From the NCBI RefSeq assembly GCF_007655135.1, contig NC_045129.1, positions 20,434,274 to 20,498,273 on the forward strand: a stretch of DNA of 64,000 nucleotides, read 5' to 3'. The stretch is from Punica granatum (lineage: Eukaryota; Streptophyta; Magnoliopsida; Myrtales; Lythraceae). The notes below the pieces were generated by a model. The model did no database searches. It saw nothing but the letters and a program-made list of their open reading frames with translations, and was not told the origin of the DNA. A program made the translations under genes and the position numbers. Positions 43,533-54,826 of this stretch are shown piece after piece (the first letter of the stretch is position 1; every line of letters starts with the position of its first letter).

Positions 43533-46500
43533 TGTCAGCACCCCATTTTGGCCCATCGGCTTCCTACAAGAGAATCCCGATCAAAGCCTAGGTTACTATT
43601 CATCACCCGGCAATCGACGGCGAACGTGCGGCCACGGAGTCATGAACAACGGGAGAGGAGCTGGGTCCAATAGAAAAGCAGAGGAGAGCGGTCAGAAGAA
43701 CAGACAAACAAGGAATCCCGAAAACGACAGAGCTGGCACTGTGTCACTATTCATCACCGAGTCACCGAAGCACCGAAAGGTACCCAATATGGGACTCTAA
43801 AAATCCCTCTCAGTGCCAAAGTGACCAACGACACATCTGAGCGCGCTCCGGAGACATCCTGCTTAAGCCGAGACACCTCGATCCCTCACAGACGCCTTTT
43901 CTAACGGGGTTCCGGAAGGCCCGACCCACTGACAAGTAAACGGCACCCGGAAACCGGCCTACAGGCACCTAGGGACCACCAGGGTCGGGGAACGAGGTTC
44001 AGATGACCTTCCGGAATTTGACTTGATCTCCCGAGGGACGTTTCAGTGGCCACAAACGTCTCCCGGCGGGCTTTCGGGGCACGTCCACGGAAAACAGAGA
44101 CCACAACGATCCCCGAGCACCTCAAGACGTTCAGAGAGCACTGAGAAGACCCTGATCACAAGTCCCTAGGTCTTCCCGGGCCAACGGTCTTCGGTCGGGG
44201 ACAACGAACCAACGATGTCCCACGAAGCAAAAGGGTCGCCGAAATGAATGTTAGGATGCACAAAGAGCAATCGGGGACCGGGGGGCACTAAACTCCACTC
44301 CGAACATCCAAACAGGGCAAAACCGGCTCTCGAGGCGCCGAGTCGCCCGATCACTCGTTCACACGATGTATGGCGATATTAGGCTCATTCAAATCCTCTT
44401 TGATCAAGCATTCCAAATCAATAAATTAATTGGGCATCGGAGATCGGATGCGAGTTCAATCAAGTCTCTAGCGTTTTCCGGCTTTTCTCTTAATCGGATG
44501 GGACCCACAGCTCAGCCAAGCCAAGCCACCAAGCCGCGGCTCAACCCCAAGCCACGGCTCAACCCCTCAAGCCGCGGCTCAGCCGCAATTAGCCACGGCT
44601 CCTTCCCATTTCCGGCGGCTCAAGTTCCCCCCACCACAATTTCAAATTTCTCTTACACACCCATCACTTCCTATCATCCATCCATCACTCCATCACTTCT
44701 CCTTATCTTTCCCCACACTCAACATGACCCAAACCCCATCCTAATCTCCCTCCAATTTTCGGCAGCCCCCTATTAGGCTCCCTAACCGCGATCAAGCTCA
44801 CTTAATCACACCGTTAGAGCTCCCTATAAGTTCCCTTTCCTCATTAACTCTAATCACTTCTTCATTCTCATTCTCTCACAAGCCAATCTCTCTCAAGAAC
44901 TCTCCCAAGCTCCAGCCCACTTCCATTCATTCGTCCATCCCGAACCAAGGCCGAAACCGGCCAAAACCGCCGGAAAACCATCCGGTATTCCGGTAACCAC
45001 CCGACCCGACTTAAGCCAAAAATCACGAAACTCCCTAGCCTACATATTTCCCACCCCCTAAGTTCGTTTCCGGGCTTAGATTTTTGATTTGAAGTCTCTA
45101 ATACCCCGTTTCAGCCGCACGAAGAATCGGGTTCCTTGACCGATACCGGGCGCACACCGAGCCTTCCACGCGTGCCATTTCGCTCCACGACTTCAGCGAG
45201 TCGTGCCATCACGTTCAAAGGGCTCCTCACAACCCTCACCCTCCCCCGTGAAGAGGTGGTCACGATCCGAGGGCCAATCCACCGTGCACAACCACCGTTT
45301 CATCATTTTTCTTTTTACCGGGTCATTCGGGTTCATACCGACTTTCTTCTCACTATTTTCGATTCGTCCAGGGCTTGGCACGTTCGGGTCTGCCCACGGT
45401 CATCTAGATCTGTCTCTTAGGAGTCCAACGAACCCGATCTCACACCGTGCCGTGGCCGGAGCAAGCGTACCGACCCATTTTCCCGAGACTGCCGCGACTA
45501 CACTTCCACCCGGGTCACCCACCCGTAGCTTCCAACCCGAGTCTTGCCACTCTCACGGCCGCTTCCCCAACTCTTTTCCTCGTGCATCGAGGCTAGGTAA
45601 CGTCCCCCTACAACTTAGAAGAGTTAGGATCCTTGATGTTTGTTCATATGAAGTGTTAATGTGATCTAAAGTACCCGAACGCATGAAAGTTGCCATTTTT
45701 CTTTCGGATCCGGGCTTCCCATGCAATCCCATGCATCGTTACGTGTCTTCACTCTCTTTGTTACGTCCGAACGTTGCATGAACGTGTAAGCCATAGTGGG
45801 AGACGACCTATTTCGAGGTTGGAGAGCTTCTTGTGGTCCGTAAGGGCCACGGAACTCAAGGCCATGCCTCCCGAAGGGATGGCCGAGAGTCCCTTTGTCA
45901 CTCACGGACGCATGGGAAGCTCTTTCACCCCGAGATTCGTTGATCCCTACCCCTCACTATCTCTAACTGTGATCATGATATGCATACACGACGGGAAAGG
46001 TTCGGAATCTAGGTGTAAAAGACCCAAAGGGGTCGGATGTGTCAAGGGAGGCCCACGGCCATCCTCCTTGCAAAAGGGCTGAGAGGTCCCTTGACCCATC
46101 CGAGGCCGTAGGGCTCTTTGCTTCGTGATGCCGTGCTCTTCCCTTAATTTACTTCCGAGTTTATCGTTAAACGAGTCAATGTCGTTTTGTTGATTCCATG
46201 AATATGTTATTTTTGAGTGTATCGTGTGTTTGTTTATGAAAATAGGGATCGCGTTGACGTCGATTTAATGAAGTGCGAGTTATATTACGTGCATATTATA
46301 TGGTGTATGCGAGGGACGGTTAGGAACAACGTGAAAGACCTACCGAAACTCAAGCCGAGTCAAGGAGTATTCGGCCACTTGCCCTTGAGAGGTGGCCGAA
46401 TCATCCGTGACCTCGTGGGAGTCTCGGTTGGCCTCTCCATTATTCCAAAGTCGGTCCATGGAGTTGTTCGTAATTACATTTCCATTTTTATCGATGCCTA

Positions 46501-48537
46501 TACGTTTATTACTTATCCATATGTTAGATCCCGATACCACCCGTCGCAACCATAACCGTAAGAAGGAACAACAAACATCGAATAATTTCATAAACGGGAT
46601 AAGCGGGACGTGCTACTCGGCTAATTAAATCACTTGGACTAAATGATTGGGCAAATTGGTTATTAATTTGTAAATGCATCGATGATTTACGGAGCGGCGA
46701 TAATGCCCTTTCTCATTAATAAGCTCACAATTTCAAAACACCGAGACACGTAACACGAATAAAATAGACGTCTAACGAGTACTCGCGCGCTATGACTCGA
46801 GTCCGGGCCCGATTTGAGGCGGCTCGAGTCAAGACGCGCGAGTCCTTCTTGGACTTCTTCGTGTAACGCGATCTCCAATTTATACACGAACATTGCAACT
46901 TTATCATCCAAGGGCATAATCGTCATTCCGTGACTCACCGATACCCTAGGCTTTAGGGAGTTGGAAACACCTAGAACTATGAACGAGAAAGGACAACCCG
47001 TTCGGGTAAGAGTTTCATTCGCGCGGCCTATCCCGTTCATTTTCGGTGTTTCTTTCTTCCTATCATAGATTCGGTGGGGAGCATTTATTTTCAGTCACAA
47101 AATACGAAAAACCGGATTAATCGTACATTTGGCCTAATCAAACACTAGATAATGGATAGGCGGAATGATAGATTCCAATCTAGAGTCAAAACACGAGTTT
47201 GGCTAATTCGGTGAAACCGCAGTGTCATCTCACTGAATAAGGATTCTAAAACAAATTCACACATGTAATCGGCTTAGAACCCTATTCTAATCCACCATCT
47301 ATGTTTGCCTAGGTTAGATACATTGTTTGCTAATCAACCCCGGTTAATAACTGATTAAATCACGTACATTCGGCCTAATGCACAACTCGTCTGTATTCAC
47401 TGATACTTATCAGTTGTTGTCTGTATTTCATAAGTTTTATCAGTTTTCTTCTGTTTTCCATTGTCTTTTATTGATTTGTTGCGATTCGGGTCCGAGCCCA
47501 TAAGTTACGTGTTACATGGGGTCCAATGCCCCAAATCACCGAACACGAGGTCCAACGCCTCCTAATCCACCGAGCGCGTGCAACCCGAGTGCGGAATGGG
47601 ATCTAGTCTCGATTCACCGTCACACTCCGAATGCGGCCTATGTGGAAGGCAAATTTGGATTGGGCGCGTGAAACGGATTTAGATATCACCCGGGAACTCG
47701 ATCGGTCCATCAGATACAGCGGGAACCAACCGGTTCTCCTGCAAACCGTTGGATCGATCGGACTTGACCCCCGGCTCTTTGAGCCCGCGTTGCCTTAATT
47801 TGCTTATCGGTCGTTCAAAATACACGGTGAGTCGGAGTGGAATATTGGCCCAATGCAAACCGATCGGGATCCATTTACTCATTCAGTTGTACTTTGTAAT
47901 TGTTCGAGAGAACATTGTGAGAATTCTATTTGTATGTTCATTCATCTACTTGTAGGGATCCCCGATCGGTGAGCGAGAGGTCCGAGTGCCGGATCGGTTA
48001 AGTTGGTCTATTGCCACCAAAGGGTGAGTAAGCTCGGATACTCGTGGTTTCGGTTCACGCGGGGATTCGACCATCACGGTTCGATGAACTGTAACGCTAA
48101 GATAGTGAACCGACTCTTCGATGTACAAGCCTACTCATCTTTCGGACTTTTGGCCCAACTTGATCAATTCATCGAATTTATGGTGTCAAAACGGGCGAGT
48201 CGAGCGCAACTCTAACTCATGCGGTAAATAAACAAAATGGCAAGCCTAGCAAGCTAGAGTACCGAAAGGGCGTGCGGGATATAGGCCCGCACGTAATAGA
48301 ACCCCCGAATTCGGAATTTCCGGTTTCGCCCGACCATTGCCTTAACATTTAGGTGTACCCCGTACCCCTAGACCCGGGTAACTTGCTGGCCCTCGACCTT
48401 CGGGTCGTAAAATGGCAAGTGGCGACTCCTTCTCACATGCGTCCGTCGCGCGTCCCCGGGAAGGTGGACACTCCCAAGCCGCGTTGCTTAGGCTTCGCGC
48501 ATGCGTGCCCCGACGAGATGAAATTCGGGTGCGCACA
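43533..48537 (+). repeat. T2 5' LTR
   Basis: 5005 bp, TGTCAGCACCCC to GTGCGCACA. Contains GC-rich, AAGCC(A/G)CGGCTCA repeated stretches near 44535-44600 and an open frame at 45203-45664 equivalent to that in T1. No recognised gene. Confidence 0.92.
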
Positions 48538-48540
48538 GCT

Positions 48541-48558
48541 TGGCGACTCCACTGGGGA
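48541..48558 (+). other. T2 primer binding site
   Basis: TGGCGACTCCACTGGGGA, three bases after the LTR. I recall this type as the tRNA-Arg primer site of Ogre/Tat elements; the exact tRNA was not checked. Confidence 0.7.
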
Positions 48559-49147
48559 CACTTAGAGGGTTCGGGCTCGTTTCCGGTTGCTTGCTTGCGT
48601 GTTTATTTACCGCTTTCCGTACATTTATTTTCAAGCACCATTACTTCTTGCATTTGCATCGCATCATTCTAGCGGGTTCTTAAGTACCTTGTCCGAAATC
48701 CCACGGGCACCAATATAGGAAGCTAGGTTAGTCAGAGGTTCCGAGTAAGGGAACGGCTCGAGTCGGCTATGCCACCGAACCGGCCCCCAAAGATCCTCGC
48801 CCGATTTTAAGGAATTCACACCCTTGTATCGGGAGCCCCCACCCCTAGTTAGCGGTTCTCCCAGTAGCACAAAAAACCATGCATACACAGGGAACGTCAT
48901 GCTGGACCAATTTTTGCCTCCATGCTGTCAACCGACCCAAAAGTCGAGTCCTTGAGTCGGCCCGTAGTTTTCTTTTAGGACGGGCATTTTGTTTTTTTAT
49001 TTTTGTAAGAAAGAGCGATGTATACTGTAAAGAACACGACTATAGTTTACCTTTCCGCACTGCATACATTTTTCGAAAAAAACTTAGGACATTGCATTGA
49101 TTTGATTCTTAAGACGTTAAGCCGGCATCTCCTCCATCTAGGTAAGG
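48559..49147 (+). other. T2 leader
   Basis: Untranslated region before ORF1. Nothing recognisable besides unrelated short frames. Confidence 0.5.
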
Positions 49148-50647
49148 ATGGACCGCCCAGCTCCCGGTTTCAGACTCGAAGCAATCACTCCACCAAGGCA
49201 AGACATCATGCGCATCTGGAGGACTCTCTGACCGGTGGATCGCGCATTCATCCGGGGCATCATCGGAGATATGGTTATGTTCACCGAGACCCCGGTGGAT
49301 TGGATCTTCTTGAGGACCACCACCGAATTTTGGGATCCCGAGCACGCAGTATTCAACTTCCAGGGGACGGAGTTAGCCCCTACGATCGAGGAGTACACGG
49401 CACTCATCCAGAGGCCTACGCCCATGATCCACGGCATCTTTGTGCCTAACCTATTCACAACCGTCCAGAGTCAGCTCTCCACTCTTCTCCACATACCTAC
49501 TCAAGACATCCAGGAGGAGCTTCATCAGAGGTGGGATCAAGGCATCAGGATCGCGTGGCTCTCCGATTGGACGCTCCTCCGCGCAATGACACCTACAACG
49601 GCTTCCTATCAGCGCGATGCCTGTCATGGATTCCTGCTCTTGGTCTTTGGCACTCTCCTGTTCCCGTACTCGCCGAACCTCATTGACGGGGCTATAGCCC
49701 AAGTCATTCTCCAAGCGGTGGGAGGCCATAGTTATGTGGAGGCTTTATTAGCCAAGACCGTTCGGTCTCTTAACTATGTTAGGGAGGTTCGGCGCGACAA
49801 GATGAGGGGATCCCCGCACCTACTGCAGACTTGGCTTCTCGCGCACGTTCGCCCTTTTTGCTCATCACATCCGTTCTCCTACATCTCCGACGAGCGCTCG
49901 TTGATCGAACGCCTTGCACCAGTCATCCCGCCTCCCGAGCACAGCTTCTCGGAATGGAGGCGTTTTTGGCGTGAGTTGACGCCCGCACGGTTCTTATGGG
50001 TCGCCCGATGGAATCCCGGTGGCCCCATGATCACGGGATGTCCTAGAATTGGGGGAGTTCCTCTTCTCAGCCACTTGGGGAGCACACTCATATTCCCCGG
50101 CCGGGTAATCAGACAGCTCGGCGGCCTACAGAACATTCTCGCCGAGGCGGACCGTCTACCTTTCCGCATCCAATGGGCCGACTCTACATCCTCGGCCCCC
50201 GCAAGATTCCTACAGATTCAGGAGATCCGTCGTCAACGGGACGCTAGCACCATACAGCGCCTGTACTTCCCTGAGCATCCCACCGACGAAGAGCGAGCAT
50301 TCTCCGCCACATCAGCATACGTGGCCCGGTTCTACCCGCAGGGATCGACACCATCACAACGGTCCCAAGCCACCCCGACTCCTCGAGCTACGTCTACCCT
50401 CGCTCCCGAAGCCGAAAGCTCCATCCAAGCGGCCATGCACGCGGAGCTACGGGACTTCAGGGAGGAACAAGATAGGGTCCGTTGCGAGCTTGTCGATTCC
50501 CGCGCAGAGGTCGCAGACTATAGGGAGCTTCAGACGGAGTTGACTCGAGCACGCGCCCGAGTCGCACATCTAGATCAGGAGATGGCCCGTTTGAGCGCGG
50601 AGTTGGACCGAGTGCACAAAAGGGCGCGCAACCTCGTCCACCCCTAA
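49148..50647 (+). pseudogene. T2 ORF1 (Ogre-type, upstream of gag), one stop
   Basis: The frame starts at ATG 49148 (MDRPAPGFRLEA) and runs 500 codons to 50647, broken only by TGA at 49229-49231. The open stretch after it is 470 codons. Sequence features: DWIFLRTTTEFWD near the start, IEEYTALIQRP, a central hydrophobic HGFLLLVFGTLLFPY, FWRELTP, and a C-terminal Glu/Arg-rich coiled coil from about 50430. This layout matches the ORF1 protein of Ogre-like elements, related to plant DUF7745/mobile-domain proteins. Its role is unknown; possibilities in the literature are structural or regulatory. It precedes gag by about 315 bp. The upstream ATG is preferred because the same frame and N-terminal composition continue through the stop. 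Confidence 0.75.
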
Positions 50648-50963
50648 GATTAGCGGATGCGCCCATTTTTGCCCTCGCTCGGACCTACGCCGCTTTTAAG
50701 CGGCCACCGAGCGCAAAGGGATGCCGGCTTTACCTATATGTTCCTTTTTCTTCCGGGTGTTGTATTTTGTAAAACTATGGAATTCGAATCTGATCAATGT
50801 AATGACATTAGCGTTTCGAAAACTCATGCATCTCATACATCTTGCCCTTTTACTTATTCCGCACTTATCATCTCAAAGTGTCGATGTTTGCCCTTACACA
50901 TTCTTGGAATCTAGGTGATCACAACTGGCGTCACACCGTTACCCGACTCGTCAATGTCTCAGA

Positions 50964-53900
50964 ATGGCGGAAGAAGAACGAGTCGACATCTCCGAGGAAG
51001 CCAATCCGCCGGCTCCAGCCCTTTCTCAACCGCCTCCAACGCACGCTCCGCTGCCTCCAACTCCTGCGGGCATACTCCCGGCGTACTCGGGCGCCCCTCC
51101 TACGCATATTCAGCCCCCGACGTCTTTAGGAGCACCCCTTCCATGGGCCTCACAGACGTCCTCCGCCTCCGACGACCAAACCCGCATCACGGCACTCGAG
51201 GGCACGGTCAACTAAATGGCCACCAACATGGCAGAGCTGCTTGCCCTACTCAGGGGACCAAACCGCGCATCCTCGAGCTCCACGCCTCCACCGGGGCAAG
51301 GACCAACAGCCGACCCGACTCCTTGGGTCCCGCAGACTCAGGCCTCGGAAAACGTGGAGGTGCCCGTGCCACCAACACTGCATACGTCCGTAGCTCAACC
51401 TTTCACCAGCTCATATCCGCCACCACCGGCCCCCACGGCTATCCCTCTTCCACCGGCGACCTTCTTATCCTCGGAGCGCATCTTGTCCGCACCTCCGCCC
51501 GTTTCCATACTGGCCCCAGCTATGGCCTACACATTACCTCCGTCGATGGTTTTCTCGGCGTCCAGTGCACCTGCTCCGACTCATCTTCAAGCCACGGAGC
51601 TTCCTCCCTATCCGTCTCTACAGCCTCACGCCGGCTTCTCCTACCAAGCACCGCCCCCTATAAACACCACCTTCTACGAACCGGGTACGCCGACTCATGC
51701 GGCCCAGTTCGCCTCCCCGATGCACTTCTTCCCCGAGGTCGACGCCGAACAGGAGCGTAGATTGAAGCGAATGGAAGAAACGATACGGGCCCTACAAGCA
51801 GGTGATGCTCGTCCCGACGCACGCTATGGCGACTGCAGCCTATTCCCGGGTATGCGGCTGCCCCCGAAGTTCAAGGTCCCGAAGTTCAAGACTTATGAGG
51901 GCACGACGGATCCACGCCACCACCTCCGCCACTACCGAGGGAAGATGTTACTGTATTGGGAATACGAGGAGTTTGTCATCCACTCCTTCCAAGATAGCCT
52001 GTCGGGATCGGCCCTCGATTGGTTCATGTCGCTGAAGGCCGAGGATATCCCGACGTGGGAGGACCTCTCTCGGAAGTTCACCGACCAATACCGATATTGT
52101 GCGGAAACACCTCCCACCCTTCTAGAACTGAGCACGAAAGAAATGGCACGGGGCCAAAGGTTTGAGGAATATGCTGCCAAGTGGCGTGCCCAAGCAGCGA
52201 AGCACATCCCCCCAATCAGTGAAGCGCAACAGATCCAGTTGTTTCACTCCACACTGAGGGGAGTGTACTATTCACACCTATTAGCGCACACTTCATCGTT
52301 CTCTGACCTCATCGAAGCCGGAAAAAAGCTGGATTTGGGGATCAAGCTCGGAAGAATGGAGGACCCCACCAGCAAAGGGGAGGAGTCATCAAAAAAGGCC
52401 CCCGTGGCGCCGTCGCCTTCCGGCGGGAGGAGAGTGAAGGAAGTTTCGGTAAACGCCGTCAATACGGCACATCAGGCGCCCCAGCAATATTCGGTAAATC
52501 TCACGACCACACTGACCACCGCTCCTACCTACTTTCCTCCGCCTCCACAACACCAACCTCAGTCAATCTACTATTCAGCCCCACCGGTTCCACCGCCGAC
52601 AACCTCACAACCATACGACCACTTTGCACCCGCCTTCGCTCAGCCTTCTCAACCCAGGCCCCCGGTGTCGAGAGCTCCTCCACCGGCGCAACAGAACCCT
52701 ACTTCGCAGGGTCAACAGGCCGGCGGCGCGCAAAGCCGACCCCACAAACAATACTTGCCGTTGCCCGCTCCTCTCTCTCACATATATCGGCAGCTCTTGG
52801 CGGGGAATCAAATTCAGCCGATATCCCCGGGTCCGAACTTCGACCCGTCCGTTCAGGATCAATCCAAGCACTGCGAATATCATCAGGGCGCGCCGGGGCA
52901 CACTCTCGACAATTGTTGGAGGTTGCGGGATGAAATTCAGAGGAGGATCGATAGCAACAGACTCACCTTCAACGCCGTCAGGCCCCCAAATGTGCAGGAC
53001 AACCCCCTCCTGGACCATAGGCCGAGTTCGGGGCCGTCCATCAACATGATCTCTATATGCGTCTCGGAGAGGGACGAAGAAGCACAGGAGAATCCCCTTC
53101 CCTTCGTGATCAATTACACTCCCGAAAAACTCACAGTCAGGTTCACAGGACACGTGGCCTCGCCGGCTCCGTTCGTAGTCAACATCCCTGCCCAGGAGCC
53201 GTACTCAGATAGCAAGGTCCCCTGGACCTACGAAGGAAGTGTTGGGAGTCTCGGGCAACAATTCAGTGTCATGGGGGTGACACGCTCGGGGAGGGTATAT
53301 GAGAGCTTGGCGGCCAAGGACAAGGGGAAAGCGCCCGCCGTTGAAGTCGGGGCGGCGCCCGAAAGCTCACCTTTTTCGTTTAAGAAGATAACCGAGGAGG
53401 AAGCCGAAGCCTTCATGAAGATCGTGAAGGCGAGCAAATACAAAGTGGTCGATCAAATGGCCAAGTCCCCGGCCCATATCTCATTGTTCGCACTCCTCCT
53501 TGGCTCGGAACCTCACCGAGAGGCCCTCCTCTGGGTACTGACCACGGCACAAGTCCCGAAGGGAACGCCCCCGGACATGATAGAGGAGACGGTCGGGTCC
53601 ATCTTTTCCAACACTATCTCGTTCTCGGACGACGAGCTCCCGTCCGAGGGCTGGTCACATTCGCGGGCGTTGCACATTGTCTGTAAGTGCAACAATTACA
53701 TCATCGGCCGGGTCATGATTGACAACGGGTCCGCCCTTAACGTTTGCCCGGTGACCACCCTGAAACAAATGAATGTGGACCTCAACCGAGTCCGCCCAAG
53801 CAAAACAGCGGTCCGAGCCTTCGACTGCTCACGCAGGGAAGTGAACGGGAAGATCGACCTCCTCATAGATGTTGGCCCATGCACGTTCAGCATCACGTTC

Positions 53901-54611
53901 CAGGTGCTCGACATCCCGAATGCATTCAGCTTGTTGCTCGGAAGGCCCTGGATCCACTCGGCCGGCGCCGTCCCCTCTTCTTTGCACCAAAGGCTAAAGT
54001 TCATCGTCGAAGAGAGGCTCATTACGGTGAAGGGAGAGGAGGACTACGCCATCTACAAGGAGACGGCGGTGCCCTACATCAGCGTCGGGGACGATGAAAA
54101 CCTCTCGTTCCACTCATTCGAAACCATCTCCGTCATCCGGGACTACGGAGAGAGTAGACCATCCCGTGCCGACCGCATGATAGGGAAAGTTCTCCTGCGC
54201 AACAACTACATTCTCGGCACCGGCCTCGAGGCGCGCGGGCAAGGGATCAGCCGCCCTATTGAAGTCAGAGGATGCAAACACAGGAGGGGACTCGATTTTC
54301 GCCCCTCTTGTCATGAGATCATCGAGGCCTGCAAGGGCAACCATCTTCACCGCCTCGCAGCATACTACGGGAGGCTCAACAGGGGCGCTTCAGTCCCCCC
54401 GCTATCTCACTTCTTCCCTGGGCCTTCACACACCATAAGAGGCACCCTTGACGGCCCTTCCTCGGACTCCGACGACACTCCTGCCACTCCGTCAGCCGTG
54501 TACGCCGTCACCGAGGAGATTCCTTCAGGGGTTCACATCCGCCTGGCGCAGGAAAACGAGGAGCTGGACAATTGGACCTCAGTCCCACGCTACTCGGCTG
54601 TGATTGCCGAT
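50964..54611 (+). pseudogene. T2 gag-protease, one stop
   Basis: ATG 50964, with TAA at 51213-51215 after 83 codons; the same frame continues (MATNMAEL) to a TAA at 54615. The N-terminus is Pro-rich. The gag core lies at about 51850-52350 with FKVPKFKTYEGTTDP, LDWFMSL and RGQRFEEYAAKW. A long Pro/Gln-rich linker leads to a zinc knuckle of Tat type, CEYHQGAPGHTLDNC (52872-52916). The aspartic protease at about 53660-54070 has the active site IDNGSALN (Asp codon 53721-53723) and the flap/C-terminal LLLGRPWIHSAG. Length is large for a gag but usual for Ogre-like elements. The end is set at 54611 because a GT donor at 54612 would splice to the pol exon; unspliced, the protein ends two codons later. 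Confidence 0.85.
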
Positions 54612-54826
54612 GTATAAGGCATATCTATGTATAAGATGTTCCCCGCGTGTCGGCATACCCATGCGCCACACGATGGGAGAGGGGTTTCTATTATGGCTTC
54701 TTGTTCACAACATCAATAAAATCTCTCACGCATTTTTTTGAATTCCCTTGCATTCTTTCTCCCTCTCCTATTCTCTATTTTCACAGCATTATAAATTTTC
54801 TAAGACGATTCTCTCGAATTTCCTAG
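54612..54826 (+). other. Putative Ogre-type intron between protease and RT
   Basis: 215 bp, AT-rich against its GC-rich flanks. It starts GTATAAGG directly after a GAT codon, contains a pyrimidine-rich stretch and ends TTTCCTAG. Both junctions are in phase 0, and the exon after it reads open into RT (CTCCACTCGAAT onward). Inside are stops in the gag frame. An intron at this place is a recalled Ogre hallmark. An alternative donor is near 54630. Confidence 0.55.
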
